Source: Paracoccus pantotrophus (GTDB lineage Bacteria > Pseudomonadota > Alphaproteobacteria > Rhodobacterales > Rhodobacteraceae). Taken from it: 64,000 nt of DNA. The DNA lies in NCBI RefSeq assembly GCF_008824185.1, contig NZ_CP044426.1:186001-250000 (forward strand). The letters run 5' to 3'. The notes beneath the pieces are model-generated. The model was not told the origin of the DNA. It made no database searches and worked only from the letters and a program-made list of their open reading frames with translations. Shown here piece by piece: positions 45,619-55,693 of this stretch; positions within the stretch are counted from its first letter, which is position 1; every line of letters starts with the position of its first letter. The translations under genes were made by a program, and so were the position numbers.

Positions 45619-46787
45619 GGCCAGCTCCATTGCGTGACGCTGCGCGCCGGGGTCCAGCCGCGCATCCGGCCCAGCGGCGCGGCCTCCTCCAGCGCGATGC
45701 GGGTCAGGCTGCCGCCGCGCGCGGCGTGGAGCGCGATCAGCAGCGCCTCGGTCTCCAGCGTCACCGCGTTCACCGCCAGCCGGGCCGGGGGCAGGGCGTC
45801 GATCAGCGTGGCCGAAGCGCCGCCGCCGATGAAGATTGCGTCGGGCGGCGGCAGGCCGGCCAGCGCCTCGGGTGCGGTGCCATGGATGGCGCGCATCCGG
45901 CCGGCCAGCCCGAACGCCTCGATATTCGCGGCGATATTGGCGATGCGGTCGGCGCGGGGCTCGATGGTCACGGCATGGCCGCCGTTCAGGCACCATTCGA
46001 CGCTGACCGAGCCCGAGCCGCCGCCGATGTCCCACAGCATCTCGCTCCCCCGCGGCCCCAGCGCCGCCAGCGTCATCGCCCGGATGGCGCGGCGGGTGAT
46101 CTGGCCGTCATGGGCGAAGCTGTCGTCGGGCAGGCCGAAGCCGCGCGGCAGGCCCGCGCCCGGTGGCAGGTCCGCGCCATCCAGCGCCACCGCCACCGGG
46201 GCTGCGCAGCCCAGCGCGAAGCCCTGTGCCCGCGCGGCGCGGATGCGCTCGCGCGGGCCGCCAAGCGCCTCCAGCACCACCATGCGGGTCGCGCCCAGTC
46301 CCTGCGCCACCAGCCACTCCGCCAGGGCGGCCGGGGCGCCGCCGTCGCGCAAGAGGCAGATCGCCCGCGCGCCGCGCGCCATCACCGGGCGCAGCCGGGC
46401 AAGGGGCGCGGCATGCAGGCCCAGGCAGGCGATCTCCTCCAGCCGCCAGCCCAGCCTTGCGGCGGCCAGCGAAAACGTGCCGGGCGCGGGAAAGGCCCGC
46501 CATTCGCCCGCTTGCAGAACGGCGGCGATGCTGCCGCCGGCGCCGTGCCAGAACGGATCGCCCGAGACCAGCGCCGCCACCGCCCGCCCGCGCAGGGCCA
46601 GCAGCGGCTCCAGGCCGAAGGGCACCGGCCATTCCCGGCCCCGCGGCCCCGCGATGCCCGCTAGTTCCAGGTGCCGGGGAGCGCCGAAGACGATTTCCGC
46701 CCGATCCAGCGCATCGCGGCTTGCAGGCGGTAGACCGGCCGGTCCATCTTCGCCGATACCGATGATGGAAAGCCAGGGATCAGGCAT
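45615..46787 (-). CDS. cobL: precorrin-6Y C5,15-methyltransferase (decarboxylating)
   Basis: A 390-residue two-domain enzyme. The N-terminal half (CbiE-like) begins [20 protein letters not shown] with [12 protein letters not shown]. The C-terminal half (CbiT-like) has [40 protein letters not shown] and the SAM-binding VTIEPRADR. It methylates C5 and C15 and decarboxylates the C12 acetate. Its start codon (46787-46785) overlaps the start codon of divergent cobK. Confidence 0.95.
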   Translation of the reverse strand: MPDPWLSIIGIGEDGPAGLPPASRDALDRAEIVFGAPRHLELAGIAGPRGREWPVPFGLEPLLALRGRAVAALVSGDPFWHGAGGSIAAVLQAGEWRAFPAPGTFSLAAARLGWRLEEIACLGLHAAPLARLRPVMARGARAICLLRDGGAPAALAEWLVAQGLGATRMVVLEALGGPRERIRAARAQGFALGCAAPVAVALDGADLPPGAGLPRGFGLPDDSFAHDGQITRRAIRAMTLAALGPRGSEMLWDIGGGSGSVSVEWCLNGGHAVTIEPRADRIANIAANIEAFGLAGRMRAIHGTAPEALAGLPPPDAIFIGGGASATLIDALPPARLAVNAVTLETEALLIALHAARGGSLTRIALEEAAPLGRMRGWTPARSVTQWSWP

Positions 46788-46788
46788 G

Positions 46789-47523
46789 ATGCGCATCCTT
46801 TTGCTGGGCGGCACCACCGAGGCGGGGGCCATGGCCCATGCGCTGGCCGAGGCCGGGATGGACGCGGTCTATTCCTATGCCGGCCGCACCAGGAAGCCGG
46901 TGGTGCAGCCCTTGCCCACGCGCATCGGCGGCTTCGGCGGCCCCGAAGGGCTGGCCGACTACCTGCGGGCCGAGCGAATCAGCCATGTCATCGACGCCAC
47001 CCACCCCTTTGCCGAGGGCATGAGCCGCAATGCCGTCGCCGCCTGCTGCGCCACCGGCACGGCGCTGATCGCGCTGGAGCGGCCGCCATGGGCCGCAGAG
47101 CCGGGCGATCGCTGGACCCGCGTCGCCGATTACCAGGCGGCTGCCCGCGCGCTGCCGGGCGACGGTTCTGCGGTGTTCCTGGCCATCGGCCGGCAGAACC
47201 TGCAACCTTTCGTGGGGCTGAACCATGTCTGGATGCTGCGTTTCGCCGAGGTGGCGGCGCATCCCCTGCGCGATGCCACGCTGATCGTCTCGCGCGGGCC
47301 CTTCACCGTCGCGGGCGACATGGCGCTGATGCGGCGCCACGCCATCGCCCATGTCGTCGCCAAGAATGCCGGGGGCCAGGCAGCCCAGGCCAAGCTGGCT
47401 GCCGCACGCGCGCTGGGCCTGCCGGTGGTGATGATCGACCGGCCCGTGCTGCCACTGCGCCGCGTCGTCGCCACGCCGGCCGAGGTCATGGCTTGGCTTC
47501 ATGGCGCGGATCGCGGGGTATAG
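46789..47523 (+). CDS. cobK: precorrin-6A reductase
   Basis: A 244-residue NADPH-dependent reductase. It begins MRILLLGGTTEAGAMAHALA and shows TRIGGFGGPEGLADYL, VIDATHPFAEGMSRNA, FLAIGRQNLQPF, and DATLIVSRGPFTVAGDMALM with HVVAKNAGG near the end. It is the only cob gene on the plus strand in this block. An extra in-frame ATG at 46786 shares bases with the cobL start. Its 3' end overlaps cobJ by 25 bp, convergently. Confidence 0.95.
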   Translation: MRILLLGGTTEAGAMAHALAEAGMDAVYSYAGRTRKPVVQPLPTRIGGFGGPEGLADYLRAERISHVIDATHPFAEGMSRNAVAACCATGTALIALERPPWAAEPGDRWTRVADYQAAARALPGDGSAVFLAIGRQNLQPFVGLNHVWMLRFAEVAAHPLRDATLIVSRGPFTVAGDMALMRRHAIAHVVAKNAGGQAAQAKLAAARALGLPVVMIDRPVLPLRRVVATPAEVMAWLHGADRGV

Positions 47524-48227
47524 ACCCATTTGCCCACCCGCCGCGTGGCGCTGTTGCCCAGGATGATGACGCTGCGCATGTCGGCCATCTCGGGCCGCGC
47601 ATCGGCCAGGGTGACGGTGCGGATCGCCTCGTCCGGGGTCGAGACGGCGCGGGCGAAGGAGATCAGCCGGTCGGGGCCGCAGCATTCGCGCAGGATCTGC
47701 AGGGCGCGGGCGAAACCCTCGGGCCGGGATTTCGAGCGCGGGTTGTAGAAGGCCATGGCGAAATCCGCCTCGGCCGCCAGGCGCAGGCGCTTTTCGATCA
47801 GCGGCCAGGGTTTCAGATTGTCCGACAGGTTGATGGCGCAGAAATCATGCCCCAGCGGCGCGCCGATCCGGGCGGCGGCGGCCAGCATGGCGGTGATGCC
47901 GGGCAGGATGCGGATATCGGGGGCCTCGCCACGCCCCTCCAGCGCCTCGAACAGCGCCGAGGCCATGGCGAAGACCCCCGGATCGCCCGAGGAGACCACC
48001 ACGACCCGCTTGCCGTCCGCCGCCAGGTCCAGCGCGAGGCGGGCGCGGTCCAGCTCGACCCGGTTGTCCGAGGGGTGCAGCGCCAGCCCGTCGCGCGGGG
48101 CGACGCGGGCGACATAGGGGATGTAGCCCACGACATCGGTGGCCTCGGCCAGCGCCGCCCGGACCTCGGGCGTGACCAGCGCATCCGCGCCCGGCCCGAG
48201 GCCAGCCACCGCGACCCAGCCCGTCAT
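47499..48227 (-). CDS. cobJ: precorrin-3B C17-methyltransferase
   Basis: A 242-residue methylase that causes ring contraction and C17 methylation. It begins VAVAGLGPGADALVTPEVRA with VVGYIPYVARV, VVVVSSGDPGVFAMASALFE, and HDFCAINLSDNLKPWPLIEKR, MAFYNPRSKSRP, the standard CobJ/CbiH signatures. The start overlaps cobI as ATGA. Its 3' end overlaps cobK on the other strand. Confidence 0.96.
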   Translation of the reverse strand: MTGWVAVAGLGPGADALVTPEVRAALAEATDVVGYIPYVARVAPRDGLALHPSDNRVELDRARLALDLAADGKRVVVVSSGDPGVFAMASALFEALEGRGEAPDIRILPGITAMLAAAARIGAPLGHDFCAINLSDNLKPWPLIEKRLRLAAEADFAMAFYNPRSKSRPEGFARALQILRECCGPDRLISFARAVSTPDEAIRTVTLADARPEMADMRSVIILGNSATRRVGKWVYTPRSAP

Positions 48228-48991
48228 TCGGCGGCATCCGCGGCGGAATCGGACAGCGGCCGGCGGCCGTTGCCATGCACCAGCACGGTGGCGAAATAGG
48301 GGCAGGCCTCCAGGTCGGCCTGCGCCAGGGGGGTCACGCGCTGGCTGGGCATGGTGCCGCGCTCGACCAGCCAGGCGTCGGCCATGCGCCCGGCCGAGGC
48401 CAGCGCGCGGGCGATCTTGGGCAGGTTGCGGCCGGTCTTCATCACCACCACCGCGTCGGCGGCGCGCATGTGGCGGGCCAGCTCGGCCTCGGGCAGGGTG
48501 CCCATCAGCACGGTCATGGCGTCGTCGCCCCAGGTCATCGGCTGGCCGATGGCGTTCCAGCAGCCGGTCATGCCGGGAATGCCGGGGATGATCTCGACCG
48601 GGACGATGCCTTGCAGCCGCGCGTGCAGATGCATGAACGAGCCGTAGAACAGCGGGTCGCCCTCGCACAGCACCACCACGTCGCTGTCGGTGGCCAGCCG
48701 CGCCAGCCGCGCGGTCCAGTCGTCGTAGAAGGCCGAGAGCAGGCGATTGTATTCCGGGCTGTCGAAGGGGATCTCGGTCGTGACCGGATATTCCATCGCA
48801 TGTTCGATCACGTCCTGGGCCAGCAGTTCGGCCACGATGCGGCGGGCCTGGCCGGCGCGGCCCTTCTTGCGGAAATAGGCGATCTGCCGCGCGCCGCGGA
48901 TGGCCCGGTCGGCGCGGACCGAGATCAGGTCGGGATCGCCGGGGCCGAGCCCGGCGCAGATGATCTTTCCGGTTTGGGGGCCCATGGTCAT
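48224..48991 (-). CDS. cobI: precorrin-2 C20-methyltransferase
   Basis: A 255-residue methylase forming precorrin-3A. Visible are ICAGLGPGDPDLISVRADRAI, YFRKKGRAGQARRIVAELL, VVLCEGDPLFYGSFMHLHARL, EIIPGIPGMTGCWNAIGQPM and VVVMKTGRNLPKI. The ATG at 48991 overlaps the cobH stop (ATGA); a second ATG two codons later is possible. Confidence 0.96.
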   Translation of the reverse strand: MTMGPQTGKIICAGLGPGDPDLISVRADRAIRGARQIAYFRKKGRAGQARRIVAELLAQDVIEHAMEYPVTTEIPFDSPEYNRLLSAFYDDWTARLARLATDSDVVVLCEGDPLFYGSFMHLHARLQGIVPVEIIPGIPGMTGCWNAIGQPMTWGDDAMTVLMGTLPEAELARHMRAADAVVVMKTGRNLPKIARALASAGRMADAWLVERGTMPSQRVTPLAQADLEACPYFATVLVHGNGRRPLSDSAADAAE

Positions 48992-49617
48992 TCCTTCCGG
49001 CTGGCCAGCGCGTTGACGGCGGCGACGGTGATGGCCGAGCCGCCCAGCCGCCCGCGCACCACCAGCGCCGGTGCGGGCAGGTCGTCGATCAGCGCCGCCT
49101 TGGATTCCGCCGCGCCGACAAAGCCCACCGGGCAGCCGATGATCGCGGCCGGGCGCGGGCAGGCCGGGTCGCGGAGCATGTTGAGCAGGTGGAACAGAGC
49201 CGTCGGCGCATTGCCGATGGCGACCACGGCGCCATCCAGGTCGTCGCGCCACAGCTCCAGCGCCGCGGCGCTGCGGGTATTGCCCATCTGCGCCGCAAGG
49301 TCCGGCACGCGCGGGTCGTTCAGCGTGCAGATGACCCGGTTCGCGGCGGGCAGGCGGGCGCGGGTGATGCCCTCGCTGACCATGCGCGCATCGCAGAGGA
49401 TCGGCGCGCCGTCCTCCAGCGCCTGACGCGCCGCCGCGGCCATGCCGGCCGAGAAGACCACGTCGCGTTCCAGCCCCACCAGCCCGGCGGCATGGATCAT
49501 GCGCACCACCACCGGCTCTTCCTCGGCGGAGAAGCGGGCGAGGTCGGCCTCGGCGCGGATGGTGGCGAATGACTGCGCGTAGATCCGGGCGCCGTCGGTT
49601 TCGTATTGGTGCAGCAT
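48988..49617 (-). CDS. cobH: precorrin-8X methylmutase
   Basis: A 209-residue enzyme that shifts the C11 methyl to C12 to give hydrogenobyrinate. It contains RMIHAAGLVGLERDVVFS with the catalytic His, ILCDARMVSEGITRARLPA, and ALFHLLNMLRDPACPRPAAIIGCPVGFVGAAESK. It follows cobG after a 54-bp gap and is coupled to cobI. Confidence 0.96.
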   Translation of the reverse strand: MLHQYETDGARIYAQSFATIRAEADLARFSAEEEPVVVRMIHAAGLVGLERDVVFSAGMAAAARQALEDGAPILCDARMVSEGITRARLPAANRVICTLNDPRVPDLAAQMGNTRSAAALELWRDDLDGAVVAIGNAPTALFHLLNMLRDPACPRPAAIIGCPVGFVGAAESKAALIDDLPAPALVVRGRLGGSAITVAAVNALASRKE

Positions 49618-49671
49618 CGGGGTTCCCTGGGATTTTCGCGGCTATCTCATGCAAGCGGGCATTGGGCAAGG

Positions 49672-50835
49672 TCAGAGCGGGATGCGGTCGGGCGCCAGCC
49701 CGCCTTGCGCGGCGGGATCGCGGGTACCGCCGCCCCGGATCAGGTCGAAGCGGTCGGGCGCGGTGGCGACCAGCGTGATCGCGGCCGGCCCCCGATGCGC
49801 GCAGCCCTTGGCGCAGCCGCTGACATGCAGGCTTTGGCCGGGTTCGAGCCGCGGGGCGAGGCTGCGGGCCAGGGCGCGGACATCGGCCAGCGCCTGCGGG
49901 CAGCCGGGCGCGCCGGTGCAGGCATGGATGCGCAGCAGCGGATCGTCGGGGTCGAGGATGGCGCCCCGGATCCGCGGGCGGGTGGCGCCCTCGATCAGGA
50001 GCGCGCGCCAGGGGGTCAGCCGCAGCGGGCCGATGGCGGCGGCGGCGGCCAGCTGCCGGGGCGTGACCTGGCCGAAGGCGAAGCCCAGCAGCCAGCCGTT
50101 CGGTGCCGGGCCGGGGCCGGGCGGATGGGCGCCGGCGGTTCCGGTGGCGCTGTCGCAGGGGTATTTGGAAAACGGAAAGGATGCCAGCGGGGTCGCGCCA
50201 TGGGGCAGGGCGGGGCTGCGGCGCAGGTGGCCGCGCATCCGTCCGCGGCCGTCCTGAACGCCGCCTTGCATGAACCAATGCGCCAGGGCGATGGCGCGGG
50301 TGGCGGCCTGGGCGGTGTTATCGGCCTTGAGCGCCCAATCGCCGCCGTCCGGCACGATCAGCCATCCCGGACCCTGCGGGCGCAGCCTGATGTCCGCGGG
50401 CGTGTCGGTCAGCACCGGCGGGTCGGCATCGACGGCAAAGCCGAACTTGCCGGGCACCTGCGGCGCATCGGGCGCGGTCATCGCCTGGGCGATGGCCTCG
50501 GCCAGTTGCCAGGCCGGGCCGCCCACCGGGGCGAAGGGCGACAGGATCACGTTGCGCCGCGCTTCGGATTCCGGGTCGTCGTCGATCAGGCCGATGCCGG
50601 CCAGGGCGGCGACGGTCGCGGCATGGCCGGAAGGGTCCAGTCCGCGCAATTGCAGGTTGGCGCGGCTGGTCAGGTCCATCAGCCCGTTGCCGTGCCGCGC
50701 CGATAGTGCCGCGATCAGCCGTGCCTGGCCCGGTTCCAGCCGACCGTTCCGTGCCCGGATGCGCAGGACCAGCCCGTCGCCCGATTGCATCGGCCGCAGG
50801 GCGCCGGGGCACCAGCCCTTGACCGTGAAGCTCAT
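49672..50835 (-). CDS. cobG: precorrin-3B synthase, with an embedded interspersed repeat
   Basis: A 387-residue monooxygenase of the sulfite/nitrite reductase fold that makes the ring-contraction substrate with O2. It has VKGWCPGALRPMQSGDGLVLR, LTSRANLQLRGL, and the 4Fe-4S/siroheme-type Cys motifs CTGAPGCPQ and VSGCAKGCAHRGPA near the C-terminus. Between residues about 218 and 250 a Ser/Gly/Pro-rich stretch (FPFSKYPCDSATGT) is encoded by the GGTATTTG repeat (copy C) and looks like an insertion at the domain boundary. The start overlaps the cobN stop. Confidence 0.93.
   Translation of the reverse strand: MSFTVKGWCPGALRPMQSGDGLVLRIRARNGRLEPGQARLIAALSARHGNGLMDLTSRANLQLRGLDPSGHAATVAALAGIGLIDDDPESEARRNVILSPFAPVGGPAWQLAEAIAQAMTAPDAPQVPGKFGFAVDADPPVLTDTPADIRLRPQGPGWLIVPDGGDWALKADNTAQAATRAIALAHWFMQGGVQDGRGRMRGHLRRSPALPHGATPLASFPFSKYPCDSATGTAGAHPPGPGPAPNGWLLGFAFGQVTPRQLAAAAAIGPLRLTPWRALLIEGATRPRIRGAILDPDDPLLRIHACTGAPGCPQALADVRALARSLAPRLEPGQSLHVSGCAKGCAHRGPAAITLVATAPDRFDLIRGGGTRDPAAQGGLAPDRIPL
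50155..50180. repeat. interspersed GGTATTTG repeat (copy C), inside cobG
   Basis: GGTATTTGGAAAACGGAAAG lies in the coding strand complement of cobG. Together with the preceding GGCGCTGTCGCA it matches copy D at 60.33 kb (GGCGCTGCCGCA) beyond the common core, so these two copies share a longer unit. Confidence 0.65.
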
Positions 50836-53800
50836 GGCGCCAGCTCCGCCAGCACCGAGTTGCGGCGGCTGACCCAGAGGCCCGATTCGAGCAGCCGCGC
50901 AAACAGCGCGCGCATGGCGGCGAGCGCGGCGGGGTTTTCGCGTTCCATGAAGGCCACGACCTCGGGCCGGCCCAGCGTCGCGTCGTGATAGAGGTCGAAG
51001 AGATGGCTGGGCACCACGCCGGCCAGATTGGCGAAGGCGGCCATGTGATCGAGCGTCGCCGCGATCTCGGCCGCGCCGCGAAAGCCGTGCCGCATCATGC
51101 CGTCGGCCCAGGCCGGGTTGGCGGCGCGGGCGCGGGTGACGCGGGCGATTTCCTCGGTCAGGGTCCGGGCGCGGGGCTGGCCGGGGCGGGTGGCGTCGAG
51201 GTGGTAGAGCGCGGGCGCCGGTGCGCCGATCCGGGCCATGGCGGCGGCGAAGCCCGCCTCATGCGCGGCATAGTCGCCGGCCAGAAGCAGGTCGGATTCC
51301 GGCAGATCCTGCGCGTGGACGAAGGCATCGGCCTGGGCCAGGCGGTCGCGGATCGCCTGCGGCTGGTGGGTGATCCGGCCATCGGCGCCGATGGCGTGGG
51401 AGGCGGCGGCCAGCCATGCCTCGCCCGCCGCCTGCCGGGCCTGATCGGTGAAGCTTTCGGCCAGGTTGGCGAGGCCGAGGCCGTAGAGCCCCGGTTTCGG
51501 GCCGAAGACGCGGGGGGCGCGGCTGCAGTAGGGATTGTCCGCCGGGGCTTCGTCGCGGGTGGAGAGCGCCTCGGCCCCGATCTCGAAAAGCTGCGCGAGG
51601 CCGGGGAAGATGTCGCGGAACAGGCCCGAGACCCGCAGCGTCACGTCGATGCGCGGCCGGCCGAGTTCGGCCAGCGGCAGGATCTCGATGCCCGCGACCC
51701 GCCCCGAGGCGCCGTCCCAGCGCGGGCTGAGGCCGGCGAGATGCAGCGCCATGGCAAATTCCTCGCCCGCCGTGCGCATGGTGGCGCTGCCCCACAGGTC
51801 GACGACCAGCCCCTTGGGCCAGTCGCCATGGTCCTGCAGGTGGCGGCGCAGCAGCTCCTCGGCCAGCTTCACCCCTTGCGCATGGGCATTGCGCGAGGGC
51901 ACGGCGCGCGGATCGACGGCGAAGAGGTTGCGCCCGGTCGGCAGCACGTCCAGCCGTCCCCGCGCCGGCGAGCCGGAGGGGCCGGGCGCCACGCGATGGC
52001 CCGAGAGCGCCCGGGCCAGCCCCTCGGTTTCGCCAGGGGCGGTGCCATAGATGTGCAGCCCGTCGCCGAACCGGCTGTCCTTGAGATCGCAGAGGAAGCG
52101 GTCGATCAGCGGGATCGCCTCGGCGGCCGCGGCATCGGGAGGCAGGCCCAGGTCGGATTCCACCCCTGCCGCGCGGGCCTCGTCGCGGATGGCCGCGATC
52201 AGCCGGTCGCGGCGGCGCGGGTCCAGCCCGTCGGCGGTGGAATATTCGTCCAGCAGCCGCTCCAGATGCGCCAGGTTCTCGGAGATGGCGGAGTCGACCA
52301 GCGGCGGCGGCATATGGCCCAGCGTCACCGCGGACAGCCGGCGCTTGGCCTGCGCGGCCTCGCCCGGATCGTTGACGATGAAGGGATAGACCACGGGCAG
52401 GTCGGCCAGCAGCGCCTCGGGCCAGCATTCATCGGACAGCGCCACGGATTTCCCCGGCAGCCATTCCAGCGTGCCATGCGCGCCCATGTGGATCAGCACC
52501 TCCGCCTGCGTCCGCAACCAGAGGTAGAAGGCAACGTAGTCGTGGCGCGGGGTGCGCGTCAGGTCGTGGTAATCGTCGGCGCGGGTCTTCACCTCGCCGC
52601 GCTCGGGCTGCAGGGCGATCAGGTCTGCGCCGTGGCGGAGGGCGGCGAAACGGAAGCCCTGGGCCGGCGGCTCGCCCCATGCCGCCTGCAGGTCGTCCTG
52701 CAGGCGTCGGGGCAGGCGGGCCAGCGCCTGCCGGTAGTCCGAAAGCGGCCAATGGATGCGCTCGGCCATCAGCCGGTGGCCGAGGTCGTCATGCGGGATG
52801 CCAAGGATCGTGCCGCATGATGCCAGCGCGTCTAACCCCACGGCATGGGCAAGCTGATGCGCCTTGCCGGGATAGGTGGAGAGCACCACCGCCCGGCGTG
52901 TCGCCTGCCGCAGCCGGTGCCAGGCCGTGACCCGCGCCACCGCAGCCTCGATGCGGTCCGTGTCCGGGGCGTGGATCACGCGGGCGAATTGCAGGTCGGG
53001 GTCGCGCTCTTGCGGTTGCTTGAAGCTGATCGCGCCCAGGAAGATGCGGCCATCGACCTCGGGCAGCACGACATGCATGGCCAGATCGGCGGCGGACAGG
53101 CCGCGCTCCTCGGCTGCCCAGAGCGCGCGGGGGGCGGTGGACAGCGCCACCTGGAAGACCGGGCAATCCGCACCGTCGAAGGGCGTGGCGCCGGCATCGT
53201 CGCGGGCGGAAAAGGCGGTCAGGTTCACCACCGCGATAAGGCCGGGCAGGTGCGGCGCCAGCCACTCGGCAAAGCCCGGCGCCTTGAGCGAGGGCGCAAA
53301 GACCCCGGTCGCCGCCAGCCCCGCCGCGCGCAGGGCGCGGATCATCGCATCCACCGGCGCAAGGTCGGCGGCGGTCAGGTAGCTGCGATAGAAGCTGACC
53401 AGCAGGCCGGGCTCGGGGCGGTCGATCACGCCGCGGTCGGGGTCGTAGAAGCCGAAATCCGGGATCGCGGCCTCGCCACGGACCGGGGCGGCGGGCAGTC
53501 CTGCCGCCTGCGCCAGTTCCGCCAGTGCCATCTGCGCCGCGACCGCGCCGCCCTGGTCGCAGAGCGCCGAAAGCCGGCGCAGCAGCGGCACCGGCAGGGT
53601 CGAGAAACGGTCCAGCGTGGGATCAGGGCGCCCGTCCGCCGGCAGGAAGGCCAGCGCGATGCCGCAGCGATGGGCGAGGTCTTGAAGGCTGGCCACGCCA
53701 TAGGGCCAATAGGGCTCGCCGCCGATCAGCCGGACCAGCACGGCGCGGGCGCCCGAAAGCGTCGCCTCGACATATTGATCGACCGAGACCGGGTGCCGCA

Positions 53801-53984
53801 GCGCCGCGAGGTTGCACAGCCGCAGCGTGGGCAGGCCGCCGGCCGCCCGGTGCCAGCCCGCCGCGAAAGCGCCGAGGTCGCTGTCGGAATAGGACAGCAC
53901 CACCAGGTCGGCGGGGCTTTGGCCGGGGTCGGTCGGGACCTCGGTTTCCTCAAGCCCACGGCTTTCGCGGAAGACGACGTGCAT
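50832..53984 (-). CDS. cobN: cobaltochelatase subunit CobN
   Basis: A 1050-residue large subunit of the aerobic ATP-dependent cobalt chelatase, acting with CobS and CobT, which are not in the window. Family segments include LIALQPERGEVKTRADDYHD, YVAFYLWLRTQAEVLIHMGAHGTLEWLPGKSVALS, PFIVNDPGEAAQAKRR, NLFAVDPRAVPSRNAHAQG and VVDLWGSATMRTAGEEFAMAL, and the C-terminal MRHGFRGAAEIAATLDHM. It is somewhat shorter than many CobN proteins (about 1100-1270 residues), with no obvious internal gap. It lies three bases after cobW. Confidence 0.95.
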   Translation of the reverse strand: MHVVFRESRGLEETEVPTDPGQSPADLVVLSYSDSDLGAFAAGWHRAAGGLPTLRLCNLAALRHPVSVDQYVEATLSGARAVLVRLIGGEPYWPYGVASLQDLAHRCGIALAFLPADGRPDPTLDRFSTLPVPLLRRLSALCDQGGAVAAQMALAELAQAAGLPAAPVRGEAAIPDFGFYDPDRGVIDRPEPGLLVSFYRSYLTAADLAPVDAMIRALRAAGLAATGVFAPSLKAPGFAEWLAPHLPGLIAVVNLTAFSARDDAGATPFDGADCPVFQVALSTAPRALWAAEERGLSAADLAMHVVLPEVDGRIFLGAISFKQPQERDPDLQFARVIHAPDTDRIEAAVARVTAWHRLRQATRRAVVLSTYPGKAHQLAHAVGLDALASCGTILGIPHDDLGHRLMAERIHWPLSDYRQALARLPRRLQDDLQAAWGEPPAQGFRFAALRHGADLIALQPERGEVKTRADDYHDLTRTPRHDYVAFYLWLRTQAEVLIHMGAHGTLEWLPGKSVALSDECWPEALLADLPVVYPFIVNDPGEAAQAKRRLSAVTLGHMPPPLVDSAISENLAHLERLLDEYSTADGLDPRRRDRLIAAIRDEARAAGVESDLGLPPDAAAAEAIPLIDRFLCDLKDSRFGDGLHIYGTAPGETEGLARALSGHRVAPGPSGSPARGRLDVLPTGRNLFAVDPRAVPSRNAHAQGVKLAEELLRRHLQDHGDWPKGLVVDLWGSATMRTAGEEFAMALHLAGLSPRWDGASGRVAGIEILPLAELGRPRIDVTLRVSGLFRDIFPGLAQLFEIGAEALSTRDEAPADNPYCSRAPRVFGPKPGLYGLGLANLAESFTDQARQAAGEAWLAAASHAIGADGRITHQPQAIRDRLAQADAFVHAQDLPESDLLLAGDYAAHEAGFAAAMARIGAPAPALYHLDATRPGQPRARTLTEEIARVTRARAANPAWADGMMRHGFRGAAEIAATLDHMAAFANLAGVVPSHLFDLYHDATLGRPEVVAFMERENPAALAAMRALFARLLESGLWVSRRNSVLAELAP

Positions 53985-53987
53985 GGC

Positions 53988-55022
<1,035 letters not shown>

Positions 55023-55025
55023 TTC

Positions 55026-55379
55026 TTATCCGATCGGGGGAATGCGCGCGAGGCTGCGCTTGCGGAAAATCGTGACACGCTCGCGCCAGGGCACGATGCC
55101 GTCGGGGGCCTGGGCATAGGCGGCGGCGCCTAGCAGGATCTCGGGGGCGTCCTCGGCCGACATGCGGCCATAGACATAGGTCCAGCGGCCCGGCGCCGAC
55201 AGCGCGATGGCGGCGCCGCTGGCGCAGGCGGACAGGCATTCGACCGGGACGATGCGCACGCCATCCGGTGCGCCTTCGGCTGCCAGCGCGTCATGCAGCC
55301 GCGCGCCGGGCACCGGCTCGCCCTCAAGCACCGGCTGGCCGGCGCGGCAGGTGATGCAGACATGCAGCGTGACTGTCAT
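55026..55379 (-). CDS. DUF1636 family protein (thioredoxin-like ferredoxin type)
   Basis: A 117-residue protein with Cys residues placed as in DUF1636: LHVCITCRAG near the start and ECLSACASGAAIAL in the middle, a four-Cys set that suggests a [2Fe-2S] ferredoxin-like site. WTYVYGRMSAEDAPEIL is typical too. The family is regularly found at the head of aerobic cobalamin operons. It is the first gene after the cobalamin riboswitch; the ATG at 55379 lies about 90 nt from the B12 box. Confidence 0.9.
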   Translation of the reverse strand: MTVTLHVCITCRAGQPVLEGEPVPGARLHDALAAEGAPDGVRIVPVECLSACASGAAIALSAPGRWTYVYGRMSAEDAPEILLGAAAYAQAPDGIVPWRERVTIFRKRSLARIPPIG

Positions 55380-55469
55380 GCGCCCTTCATCCCTCAAGGC
55401 GGCACGAGGCAGGGGACCAGCGCCCAAGCCCCAGCGGGAACACCCCGTCCGCCGGTCAATCCTTCGCGC

Positions 55470-55640
55470 GCTGGCAGGTCTCCCGGCTTGCGGATTCGGG
55501 CTTTGGCCCACGGCCGCCCCGCCTTCCCGGCTTTCGCCAGTGGCCATGGGGCGACCTTTCCGGTCACGGTCGCGGGGGCGGCTGCTTCCAGGCGGTTGCC
55601 TGTCGCATTCCCTCTTCGCCTGTCGTAGGACAGGAACCAG
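55470..55640 (-). ncRNA. cobalamin riboswitch controlling the cob operon
   Basis: Read on the minus strand it has the conserved order of elements: AGAGGGAATGCGA, CAGCCGCCCCCGCGACCGTG, the GGCCACTGGCGAAAGCCGGG core, AAGGCGGGGCGG, and the B12 box AAGCCGGGAGACCTGCC (55473-55489). Binding of cobalamin should repress the DUF1636-cobW-cobN operon. The 5' boundary is approximate. Confidence 0.93.
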
Positions 55641-55693
55641 CGCCCCCTGTCTGTGCGCGCCCGGTCCCGACTTGTCAAGCGAAGGAGTGCCCG

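Noticed and set aside
50985..52820. 611-residue plus-strand frame within cobN
   Set aside because: Antisense to cobN, low-complexity composition, no start context.
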